A stretch of DNA of 64,000 nt from Roseivirga sp. (GTDB lineage Bacteria > Bacteroidota > Bacteroidia > Cytophagales > Cyclobacteriaceae). Shown here in pieces: positions 33,701 to 41,627 of the stretch. The position numbers were made by a program, and so were the translations under genes. The stretch spans positions 1 to 64,000 of the forward strand of contig JAJCYM010000067.1 in NCBI GenBank assembly GCA_029262895.1, given 5' to 3'. Numbering within the stretch: position 1 is the stretch's first letter; every line of letters starts with the position of its first letter. The notes below the pieces were generated by a model. That model was not told the DNA's origin. It was given only the letters and a program-made list of their open reading frames with translations, and did no database searches.

Positions 33701-34236
33701 TCAGAAATCACTGCCCTCAAGTTCACGTTTTCAGTGAGTTGTCCCTCCATCTGAAGATTAAGGTTAGAATTCACAAATACATCCTGCCGATTGCCAAATG
33801 AAATGCCTCGAGTAATGCTTCCTGTTTTGGTGATGTTATCTGTTTTAAAAGCCTCTTCCCTCCTCACTACATTCAACTGTTGTTCATACAACACCCGATC
33901 TTTAAAAGGAGCGGCCGAATCATAAATCGCCAGTGTTTTCCTTGATTTCGGGGTATGCAGATCGTAAGGCAGGGTTCGAAAACAAATCAGCACCGAATCA
34001 ATATCGGTCGTAAGAATGCTGATTTCATTCTTATTTAGATTAAAATCGTATTTAATTTCTCTGTCGGTTGGAGAAGCAATTCTTATGCTTTGAGGTAACA
34101 CAGTAAGAGAATCAAGAATCTGGGGCTGTACAGACACCTTGATCCAAGCGCACTTCTCACTTTCCTCCTGAGCCAGAAGTATAAGGGGATAACATAGGAA
34201 AAATGTAACTAAAGCAATGCCACGCAGCACAATCAA
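30769..34236 (-). CDS. Large predicted outer-membrane beta-barrel protein
   Basis: The 1155-residue protein has an export signal ([17 protein letters not shown]). The mature part is beta-rich, with repeated alternating strands that end in [27 protein letters not shown], a terminal aromatic typical of outer-membrane proteins. The N-terminal third has [33 protein letters not shown] and [22 protein letters not shown], stretches also seen in SprA-like proteins of Bacteroidota. The start is TTG at 34236, whose first bases overlap the kinase TGA stop; a GTG at 34230 is the alternative. Coupling to the giant kinase suggests a shared role. The function is unknown. Confidence 0.7.
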   Translation of the reverse strand: [1155 protein letters not shown]

Positions 34237-37200
34237 TCCATTAGTGGAAACTCGAGATAAAAGGTAGTGCCTTTTCCTGGTTCGGACTCAAACCAAATGC
34301 TGCCGCCTGCATGCTCAACACCTCTCTTGGCTATCGCTAAACCAATTCCAGACCCTTTTTCCTTAGTACTAAATTTAGGGATAAATATCTTCTCCTTGAT
34401 GTCGTCAGGAATACCCGAGCCATTATCAGTAATCAAGATACGCGCTCGAACCGAGGTAAGTTCTAATTCAACTTCCAGTTTTGGAGATACACCTTCATCA
34501 ACCGCTTGTTGTGCATTCAGGATAAGGTTATTGAAGATTCTTCCCAATAGTTTTTGATCTCCTTCAATCCAAACCGGATCTCTGGGTATGTTGCTGGACA
34601 TGTCGATTTCATCCTGGTTAAAGAGCCGGATTGCTCTTTTAAGGGTGTCCGCCAAATCCAGTTTTTCGCTTAATGGAATTGGCATTTTTGCAAATGAAGA
34701 GAACGAAGTCGCAATATCACTTAGCGTATCCACCTGATGTAACAGGCTTTCGATTGGTTTCTTATAATCATCCCCCAATTCGGTCTTTCCACTGGTCAAC
34801 ACGCGCTGAAGGTGTTGTAACTTCAGCTTCATTGGCGTCAAAGGATTTTTAATTTCATGTGCCACCTGCTGAGCCATCTCTCTCCAGGCACTCTCCTTTT
34901 CACTTAAGGCCAAAGCCTTTTTACTCTTCTCAAGATTGATCAACATTCTGTTGTATTCTTTGACCATCAGGCCAATTTCGTCATCCGCAGACCAAACCAA
35001 TGGTTCGTTGTACTTTGAAAATGTAGTGGCCTTAATTTTTTGGGTGAGAAAGGTAAAGGGGTATGTCAGCATTCTGGAAGCAAAGAATGACAACACCACA
35101 AAGATGATAAAGATGAATGTGAATGCATTTAGAATATTTGACAGTATCTCTGTCTGCTGCCGTTTAAGCTGGCCCTCAGACTCAAAAAACGGCATGCTCA
35201 AAACGCCAAGTAGCCTATTGTCATCAGAAGATCGGATGCCATAATAGGTAGATTGATAGGTGAGGTTACCCAAAAATTCATCCGAAAGCTGTTTTGTATT
35301 TCCATTTTCAACCAGTGAAGCCATGGCTCCGGGGTTCGTGAAAGGTGCTAAAATTTGATTCTCGAAAATTAAATTCTGATTCGAGGCAATCAATCGGCCA
35401 TTAGTGTTGAAAAGATTAATGTCGACCTGAGAATACTGACTGATTTCTGTGACCCTATTTTCAAGTGACCTGGCGTTCTCATTCTGGCCAGTTAAAAACT
35501 CTTGCAATGGCGAAATCAAATTGTTTCCTGCGCTTTCTGCACGTTCCAAATACTCCGTTTCGATATTGCGCTGGACGGTGTTATTCACCAATCTCAAAAC
35601 AACGATACTGACAATGATCAATGGCAAGAAGAAAGCAAAATTGAGCAGTAACTGTATCTTAGCCGAAATACTCACCCCTTTTCTTTGCGTATTGTAGAAT
35701 ATTGCGCTGATCAGAAAAAACAGAATGATCAAACCTACCAGAAAGAGAAAAAACACTGAAAAGTTAGTGATCACAAATCTTCTGGGATAAGACTCGCTGC
35801 TAATGATATAATACTCATTTGGCGCTTTGCCAGGAACAGCAATGTGGTAATAACCATTCTTGCTTAAACCTTCTGCCTGCAATACCTCCAATTCCTCAGA
35901 ATTAAAGGAAAAATCTCTATCGTAATTGAAGCCTCCCTGAGCCGTGGTCAACCTACCATCTCTATAAAGCGCATAGTCGAACTGTGGTGCTTCCATTACC
36001 GATTCTCGATTCTCAACTAAAAGGCGTGGCAAAATACTGTTCCCCAATCGCTGCTGGCGGTCAAGTTTTAACACTACATAGCCAACAACCACTTGGTAGC
36101 GTTTGATCTCATTGAAAAGATAATATTGAGTGAATGCTGTTGGAAATTCCTGCTTCACAAAAAAGAGTGCATCGAAACCGGTGCTGTATTGCTCGCTGCC
36201 ATACACGGCCAAAAGATCTTGATATTTGATACTGGAAGGATTATTAATCGGTCTTCCATTGCCATTAAAAAGAAGCACCTCAATATCATATTTGTCAAAA
36301 TACTCTCCAAGATATGACTGCCTAACCTTTTCTCTGAGCAAGTCTTTTGGGAAAAACTGATTTGAAATATTAGCTTGAATAAGAATGTCCTTTTCAATGC
36401 TCGTCTTGGCTTCTCTCAGCAAAAACTCCGCTGTCAGGTCATTTTCTGAAAGTAATTCGGTGGCCAATGTCCCCTTATCTTGAATGTCGGTATGACGAAT
36501 GTGGCCAACGAGAATATAAGTATGTACAAAAGCCAGCACAAAGGCACTGATAAAGAAATAAAGGAAAGTCTTATAGCTGGCTTTGTTCACCTGAGATGAT
36601 AATTTCATCCTGAATATGACCATGAGGTAAAAGTTATGAACCACCAGAGCCATTAGCCACAGGCTGGGATAACTGATCAGCACCACAACTCCCAAAAGCA
36701 GTAACACGCCTAAGAACAAATAAACTACTCCTGCATTCCTAAATCTTTCAAAGGCTGCCAATGCATACTGAGCAATCAGGAAGTACACTACACCATTGAT
36801 AAAAAAAGCGAGGTAACTAGCCATTTTCATTAAGTCCAGTGAGATATCCCTGGCTATATCCAGTGTCCATTGAGAATTGTCAAGGATGGATTGGAGCTGT
36901 AAAATATGATAGACTAGCCCCCCGAAAGAAATGAGGTACAAGCCAATGACCAAAGCCAACGAAGGGGTTCTGAGCCCAAGCCTTATTTTGCCAAGTGTAC
37001 GCAAGGCATAAATCACCACCACTAAAATCAAGATCTCGTTAAGTAATAAATCTCCTAATGAAGGTTGCCACCAGGCTGAAGCATAAAAGGCCGGGTCGAA
37101 CATGCCTATATCAAAAATGCTTCTGGGATATTCATAGCGCAGTAAGACTAACCTCACTAATAAAAGACCAAATGTGAGAAGGATAATGGCCAACAATGGT

Positions 37201-37919
37201 TTATCATCGTTTCTTAACCGGTTTCCATATTTAAACAGCGCGACAATAAATAGAGCAATTACAAGTAAATAGAGCACAAAAATAAAGGCCTCATAGCTAG
37301 GGTAATGCACCTTGATCTTATCTGGTCCCTCAAAGGAAAACAAGAATATGCCTTCTCTTGAAACAATGTTTTGGTCTTTCGCAGCATTTCGAACATCGAC
37401 CAAAACAAAGTTTGTTTTTTCAAACACTCGGGTGTTGATTCCATTTTCCTGGAAAGCCGGATCAATAGGGATGTTGGCACTCAAAGGTAAAAAGCCAAAT
37501 ATCTCTATCAGTTGATTTGACGAACTGTTGAACACCTTTCTTCTGACAAGATATTGACCACTCTTAATATTGACAAAGCGGTATAGATATGAACCATCTA
37601 CCAAGGCATAGCTTGGTATAAACCGGCTTGTGGACCAGTAAGCCAATTTCCCATCAACATAAATAAAATGAGGTAAAGACTCGTTTTCACCAAGTCGGTT
37701 AAATAGCCGGTTTAGGTCAACAATTGCCTTATCAGCCACTTCGTTAATCTTGTCATCGAGATTTTGAATTTCCCGTTCAAGGTTGGCCGTTATCACCTCT
37801 TTGCTCTTAACCCTTCTCTTTTGATCTGAAAAGATAGCTTCATCAATGGCCAGCGCAGCTACCAAAAGCAGCAGACTGATGAGTAAATAGCCGTGATTAG
37901 AAATGATTCTCTTTAGCAC
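34233..37919 (-). CDS. Giant NtrY-like membrane histidine kinase
   Basis: The 1228-residue kinase starts at a GTG (37919). It has an N-terminal helix and a periplasmic domain of about 180 residues. A block of multiple membrane helices (about 215-500), another periplasmic region (about 500-720) and two more helices follow. A HAMP-like segment precedes the kinase core, which has MAQQVAHEIKNPLTPMKLKLQHL, the NtrB/NtrY-type H-box. The ATP-binding region has RIFNNLILNAQQAV, DNGSGIPDDI and GSGIGLAIAKRGVEHAGG. No response regulator is adjacent. The stop overlaps the start of the barrel gene. The signal is unknown. Confidence 0.88.
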   Translation of the reverse strand: MLKRIISNHGYLLISLLLLVAALAIDEAIFSDQKRRVKSKEVITANLEREIQNLDDKINEVADKAIVDLNRLFNRLGENESLPHFIYVDGKLAYWSTSRFIPSYALVDGSYLYRFVNIKSGQYLVRRKVFNSSSNQLIEIFGFLPLSANIPIDPAFQENGINTRVFEKTNFVLVDVRNAAKDQNIVSREGIFLFSFEGPDKIKVHYPSYEAFIFVLYLLVIALFIVALFKYGNRLRNDDKPLLAIILLTFGLLLVRLVLLRYEYPRSIFDIGMFDPAFYASAWWQPSLGDLLLNEILILVVVIYALRTLGKIRLGLRTPSLALVIGLYLISFGGLVYHILQLQSILDNSQWTLDIARDISLDLMKMASYLAFFINGVVYFLIAQYALAAFERFRNAGVVYLFLGVLLLLGVVVLISYPSLWLMALVVHNFYLMVIFRMKLSSQVNKASYKTFLYFFISAFVLAFVHTYILVGHIRHTDIQDKGTLATELLSENDLTAEFLLREAKTSIEKDILIQANISNQFFPKDLLREKVRQSYLGEYFDKYDIEVLLFNGNGRPINNPSSIKYQDLLAVYGSEQYSTGFDALFFVKQEFPTAFTQYYLFNEIKRYQVVVGYVVLKLDRQQRLGNSILPRLLVENRESVMEAPQFDYALYRDGRLTTAQGGFNYDRDFSFNSEELEVLQAEGLSKNGYYHIAVPGKAPNEYYIISSESYPRRFVITNFSVFFLFLVGLIILFFLISAIFYNTQRKGVSISAKIQLLLNFAFFLPLIIVSIVVLRLVNNTVQRNIETEYLERAESAGNNLISPLQEFLTGQNENARSLENRVTEISQYSQVDINLFNTNGRLIASNQNLIFENQILAPFTNPGAMASLVENGNTKQLSDEFLGNLTYQSTYYGIRSSDDNRLLGVLSMPFFESEGQLKRQQTEILSNILNAFTFIFIIFVVLSFFASRMLTYPFTFLTQKIKATTFSKYNEPLVWSADDEIGLMVKEYNRMLINLEKSKKALALSEKESAWREMAQQVAHEIKNPLTPMKLKLQHLQRVLTSGKTELGDDYKKPIESLLHQVDTLSDIATSFSSFAKMPIPLSEKLDLADTLKRAIRLFNQDEIDMSSNIPRDPVWIEGDQKLLGRIFNNLILNAQQAVDEGVSPKLEVELELTSVRARILITDNGSGIPDDIKEKIFIPKFSTKEKGSGIGLAIAKRGVEHAGGSIWFESEPGKGTTFYLEFPLMD

Positions 37920-37950
37920 AGGGTAACCTTAAAATACCTTTTGAGGTGTT

Positions 37951-38019
37951 ATACCAAATCAAATATAACATGACGGATACAAATCATTTCTTACCGCCAT
38001 TTTACAATTGAATTGGTAT
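37951..38019. mobile_element. Short copy (69 bp) of a terminal-inverted-repeat element
   Basis: It begins ATACCAAATCAAATATAAC and ends AATTGAATTGGTAT, so the ends form an imperfect inverted repeat. The first 47 bases match the long copy at 56533 with one difference, and the last 25 match with two. It looks like an internal deletion of 90 bases at a CGC microhomology. It lies 31 bases upstream of the kinase start. A TATATTTG faces the gene at 37960-37967 on the minus strand. Confidence 0.75.
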
Positions 38020-38028
38020 TATAAAGTA

Positions 38029-38424
38029 CTAATTCTTTTGATCAGTTACCACCGACTCATCATACTTCAAATTGCCAAAGGCATAGAGATATAGAATTCT
38101 GGAGTATCTGAACGTCAAAGGATACAGCAAAATTACTGCCACAATGATGGAAGTCATAAATACCCAAACGGGCTGCCGCCCCCAGAATGTATAAATGACA
38201 AAGGCGTTAGTCAGGAAAAGGGCTACGGAAATCACATAGCTGATGTACATGGCTCCTTCAAAAAATCTCGGTTCTCTGGCGAATTGCACATCACAATGTG
38301 AGCATTGCTCATGCATCCTTGTAAACTTGCGGAGGTTGTAAGGCTTTGATTCGAACAATTGGCCTTTATGACAGCGAGGGCACTTAGCCTTGAGTATAGC
38401 CGGGAATACTGACTTTTTTGCCAT
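38029..38424 (-). CDS. DUF983 zinc-ribbon-like membrane protein
   Basis: From the ATG at 38424 the 131-residue product has AKCPRCHKGQLFES and EQCSHCDVQF (two CxxC pairs, likely a zinc ribbon). Two membrane helices follow (YISYVISVALFLTNAFVIY and FMTSIIVAVILLYPLTF). This is the DUF983 layout, common next to cytochrome oxidase genes. An upstream in-frame ORF start would overlap the preceding gene by over 150 bases and is rejected. The chosen start still overlaps the preceding 89-residue gene by 41 bases. Function is unknown; a link to oxidase assembly is inferred from location. Confidence 0.85.
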   Translation of the reverse strand: MAKKSVFPAILKAKCPRCHKGQLFESKPYNLRKFTRMHEQCSHCDVQFAREPRFFEGAMYISYVISVALFLTNAFVIYTFWGRQPVWVFMTSIIVAVILLYPLTFRYSRILYLYAFGNLKYDESVVTDQKN

Positions 38425-38653
38425 TTCTTTTGCTGTTACGATACCAGAAATAAGCCAATGTTCCGAATAAAATGTATGGCGCGATAAACATGTAGAGAAT
38501 CCCAAGATTGAGATTAGCCGCCATGGTGGTGTCGCCAGCACTTACGCTGGACTCCATTGCCCCGCGGCACATGGCACATTGCGCCATAGCTGTGACGGTT
38601 TGGACAGCCAACAACATCAGTATCAAATAAAGTCGATTGAGACCTCTTTTCAT
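38384..38653 (-). CDS. Small exported CxxC protein of the oxidase cluster
   Basis: The 89-residue protein has a signal peptide (LILMLLAVQTVTAMAQ), then CAMCRGAMESS and one membrane helix (LGILYMFIAPYILFGTLAYFWY). The CxxC directly after the likely cleavage site could bind copper or another metal, or act in thiol exchange. I recognise it as a recurrent companion of Bacteroidota cytochrome oxidase genes but know no assigned function. Its 3' part overlaps DUF983 by 41 bases, in another frame. It sits about 38 bases after DUF420. Confidence 0.7.
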   Translation of the reverse strand: MKRGLNRLYLILMLLAVQTVTAMAQCAMCRGAMESSVSAGDTTMAANLNLGILYMFIAPYILFGTLAYFWYRNSKRNGKKVSIPGYTQG

Positions 38654-38691
38654 TGCGCTACAAAGTTAGGGTACAAACCTTTCATAAACCA

Positions 38692-39222
38692 CTAAAATTG
38701 ATAATAAGGGCTAATCATTAAATAGACAATAACCCCTGAAATGGATACATACAGCCAGATAGGATAAGCGAACTTTACGATCTTCTTATGTTTTTCTATT
38801 CTGTTTTTAAGGGCATGATTAAACGCCATCAAGACAAATGGCACTACCAATACAGAAAGCAAGATATGCGAGATTAAAATAACGTAGTAGATGGTTTTCA
38901 CTAAGCCTTCTCCACCGAAGGGGGTTGATTCGACTGTGGAGTGATAGGTGATATATACCACCAAAAAGATGGCTCCAAGAATAAACGCAATGGTCATAAA
39001 AAGCCGATGGTAATCAACACGCTTCTTTTTGATCGATACGAGTGCCAGGATCAAACACAGCGCAGTGGTCGAGTTGAGCATTGCTATCAGATGAGGAAGG
39101 AAATAAATCCAATCGGCCTCGTATTCAACCTTTGTCGGCATAAAAAGTAGCACTGCAACTGCCACCGGAATCACCACCGACAGAATCCCAATCAGCCATT
39201 TAGATTTTTGGTCAGCACTCAT
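38692..39222 (-). CDS. DUF420 membrane protein of the oxidase cluster
   Basis: The 176-residue protein has five membrane helices, with conserved histidines in FLPHLIAMLNSTTA, VDYHRLFM, VVYITYHSTVE and VILISHILLSV. This is the DUF420 layout, linked to cytochrome oxidase assembly in several bacteria (the CtaM-type proteins). The histidines could bind haem or copper, which is inference. It overlaps the preceding SCO-like gene by 4 bases and precedes the small CxxC gene. Confidence 0.87.
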   Translation of the reverse strand: MSADQKSKWLIGILSVVIPVAVAVLLFMPTKVEYEADWIYFLPHLIAMLNSTTALCLILALVSIKKKRVDYHRLFMTIAFILGAIFLVVYITYHSTVESTPFGGEGLVKTIYYVILISHILLSVLVVPFVLMAFNHALKNRIEKHKKIVKFAYPIWLYVSISGVIVYLMISPYYQF

Positions 39223-39812
39223 TCTTCTTGGCTTAACAATATTTTGAGCTCCAAAATCAAGCGATCAGTTTCTTCTCTGTCTGTAATATCAAAGTAGCCT
39301 CTGATTCTTTCTTCCTTATCCACAAGCACTACACGATCATCCTGATCATTCATAACCAACTCACAATTCTTAAAAACATTATATGATAGAGAGTCCACAG
39401 GTCTTATTGACCAAAAAGATGGATCGAAATTGATGCGATCATCAAATTGCTGAAATGCTCTTGCCGTGATTGAAGGACTATTAAGAAAAGAGAAAAGCAA
39501 CACCGCATCATCCTCTGCGAAAACATCCTGAACACGTTCAAGTTCTTCGAGTCTGAAATTGAGGTTTGCTGTCTCGGCCTTTTCAAAGTGATAAACCTTG
39601 AACCTTACCTGAGTGGCCGGTTTGGTAAAAACCCTGTAAGGTACTTCACTGCTTCTACCACAATCATTGGTAAGTGTATCTCCAACTCCCTGTTCGTAGT
39701 AAATAGGTACTACAAATTCGTTTCTTCCAAAAGACTTAAGGAATATGAAAATCGAAGCCGGCAAGACCAGCAGTACCAGAAGTAATAGCGATTTGAGTTT
39801 TTTCGACTGCAT
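39219..39812 (-). CDS. SCO-like thioredoxin-fold protein lacking the CxxxC motif
   Basis: The 197-residue protein has one N-terminal membrane helix (LLLLVLLVLPASIFIFL). It ends in VVLVDKEERIRGYFDITDREETDRLILELKILL, which matches the C-terminal part of SCO1/SenC proteins. In the middle, where SCO proteins carry CxxxC and a histidine to load copper into the CuA site, no such Cys pair is present (VLLFSFLNSPSITARAFQQF). It therefore probably cannot bind copper in the normal way. It lies inside the oxidase cluster, downstream of subunit IV, where a SCO gene is expected. Confidence 0.75.
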   Translation of the reverse strand: MQSKKLKSLLLLVLLVLPASIFIFLKSFGRNEFVVPIYYEQGVGDTLTNDCGRSSEVPYRVFTKPATQVRFKVYHFEKAETANLNFRLEELERVQDVFAEDDAVLLFSFLNSPSITARAFQQFDDRINFDPSFWSIRPVDSLSYNVFKNCELVMNDQDDRVVLVDKEERIRGYFDITDREETDRLILELKILLSQEE

Positions 39813-39866
39813 ATAAAAAAATCAGGCCAATTACTCAACCTGATTTCATTTCAATTTCTACATCGA

Positions 39867-40244
39867 TTAATGTCCTTCATCAACCTGTTCGGTAGCTCCA
39901 TTAGAGCCCGTAAAATCCTGAGTACCTCTGGCACCTTTGATTGCCGCACCTTCAATATTTACTAAAGACACAATCAGCCAAACAATAAATAGCATGGGTA
40001 AAATAATCGAGTACATCAGACTCTTAATCTCGTGACCCAGGTGCATAAACTCACTCACAATGTAGGTGGCTTTAACGATTGTGAGGGTAACGAATATCAC
40101 ATTCAACAACATACCCTTAGACATGGTAAATGCAAATACGTATTCGATGCTGGTAACAATGAATAAAATCAAAGCTACTTTCCAAATTCCCCAAATTTTC
40201 TTTCTGTCGGCCGGTTGAACGACCACGTTTGAAACTTGTTCCAT
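39867..40244 (-). CDS. Cytochrome c oxidase subunit IV (caa3 type)
   Basis: The 125-residue protein has three hydrophobic helices (VALILFIVTSIEYVFAF, MLLNVIFVTLTIVKATYIV, SLMYSIILPMLFIVWLIV). KATYIVSEFMHLGHE is the signature of small caa3/bo3-type subunit IV proteins. It helps assemble or stabilise the oxidase in the inner membrane. It is 15 bases after the preceding subunit III gene and shares the act-cta transcript. It ends with an acidic tail. Confidence 0.85.
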   Translation of the reverse strand: MEQVSNVVVQPADRKKIWGIWKVALILFIVTSIEYVFAFTMSKGMLLNVIFVTLTIVKATYIVSEFMHLGHEIKSLMYSIILPMLFIVWLIVSLVNIEGAAIKGARGTQDFTGSNGATEQVDEGH

Positions 40245-40259
40245 TGTATTAAAAGTCTG

Positions 40260-41030
40260 TTAGATCAAATAGAAAAATGTAAAAACGAATACCCAGACAA
40301 GGTCTACAAAGTGCCAGTAAAGGCCAACCTTCTCTATCATTTCATAGTGCCCTCGCCTCTCGTACATGCCTGTGGCCGAATTAAAGAAGATGATGACATT
40401 GATTACTACCCCCGAGAATACGTGAAATCCGTGAAAGCCTGTTATAAAGAAAAACAAAGCTGCGAAGGCCGGTGGCCCGTATTGGTTAAATGTCAGGTTA
40501 GCCCCATGAATCTCGTAATTGTTTATCCACAGGCCATTTTTTACCACATCGCCAATTGTTCCGGCTTCTGTTCCATTAATAAAGTGTGTCCATTCCCAGG
40601 CCTGGCAGCCTAAGAAAGCGATACCACCAATAATGGTCCAAAGCATCCACTTCACAACGCTCTTTCTGTCCATCCTATGTCCAGCTTCCACAGCCAATAC
40701 CATGGTTACACTACTCATAATAAGAATGAAAGTCATCAGCCCTACAAATACCAATGGCAGCTCTACGCCATGAAATCCTGGAAATGCCTCGTAAACTTTT
40801 TCGGGTATTGGCCAATATTCTGTCGAAAACACGAAATCACTGGCTTCGCCTTTGTAAGCGGGTGCACTCCATCTAATGAACGCATAGGTGACCAACAGGG
40901 TAGAAAACGTAAAGGCATCCGAAAGCAGGAAGAACCACATCATAAGCTTTCCATAGCTCGCCTTGAAAGGTGATACCCCTCCGCGCCATAAGCCCTTTTT
41001 ATTATCGATCGCAGTAGCAGTCGTAGACAT
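40260..41030 (-). CDS. Cytochrome c oxidase subunit III (second copy, longer)
   Basis: The 256-residue protein has seven or so membrane helices and the subunit III pattern: KLMMWFFLLSDAFTFSTLLVTYAFIRW, then ALFFFITGFHGFHVFSGVVINVI and EKVGLYWHFVDLVWVFVFTFFYL. It belongs to the proton-pumping haem-copper oxidase. Two subunit III-like genes follow each other here, this one being longer and carrying the more typical GLYWHFVDxVW ending. It starts 9 bases after the other copy. Confidence 0.93.
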   Translation of the reverse strand: MSTTATAIDNKKGLWRGGVSPFKASYGKLMMWFFLLSDAFTFSTLLVTYAFIRWSAPAYKGEASDFVFSTEYWPIPEKVYEAFPGFHGVELPLVFVGLMTFILIMSSVTMVLAVEAGHRMDRKSVVKWMLWTIIGGIAFLGCQAWEWTHFINGTEAGTIGDVVKNGLWINNYEIHGANLTFNQYGPPAFAALFFFITGFHGFHVFSGVVINVIIFFNSATGMYERRGHYEMIEKVGLYWHFVDLVWVFVFTFFYLI

Positions 41031-41039
41031 AGGTTTTAA

Positions 41040-41627
41040 TTAATGATTCATTATTAAAAATATATACAAGTATATCCATAGCCCTCCAAGAAAGTGCCAA
41101 TAGGTTGAACACATCTCCATGTTCAACATATTCTTAGAATGCACCTTAGATCTCAAGGATGAAATTAGGACATATATCAGATAAAACACACCAGAGATTA
41201 AGTGTAAGGCATGTACTCCTGTGATTACATAAAAGAACGATCCGGCTGGGTTTCCAAAAGAAAACCAAACCTTGCTATCAACAAGCTGACCCCAGGCCAT
41301 CCATTGACTGACTAAAAACGCCACACCGAGAATAACGGTAAGCGGCATAGCAATTTTCAATTGGTCAAATCTATCTTTCTTGGCGGATATGTAGGCCCAA
41401 TGCATGGATAAGCTACCCAGCACAATAATACCTGTAGAAATCTGCAATAGATTTGGTAAGTCATAAACCAACCAATCACCGTCTGCCTGACGAACAATCA
41501 GTGCACTGGTGAAAGCAGCAAATAACATCACTACTGTGACCAGGAACAGCCACAACGCAAACTTCTGTGGATGCATGGCCAAAGGCCTGCCCGGTTGTCT
41601 ATCTACTAATTGATAATTCTCTGCCAT
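41040..41627 (-). CDS. Cytochrome c oxidase subunit III-like protein (first copy)
   Basis: The ATG at 41627 (MAENYQLVDRQPGRPLAMHPQ) gives 195 residues, five helices, with KFALWLFLVTVVMLFAAFTSALIVRQ and VITGVHALHLISGVFYLIYVL, then CSTYWHFLGGLWIYLYIFL. It is a second subunit III-type protein, as found in many Bacteroidota oxidase clusters. The longer upstream reading to 41765 lies within ctaB and is rejected. Its ATG overlaps the ctaB TGA stop as ATGA. Confidence 0.9.
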   Translation of the reverse strand: MAENYQLVDRQPGRPLAMHPQKFALWLFLVTVVMLFAAFTSALIVRQADGDWLVYDLPNLLQISTGIIVLGSLSMHWAYISAKKDRFDQLKIAMPLTVILGVAFLVSQWMAWGQLVDSKVWFSFGNPAGSFFYVITGVHALHLISGVFYLIYVLISSLRSKVHSKNMLNMEMCSTYWHFLGGLWIYLYIFLIMNH

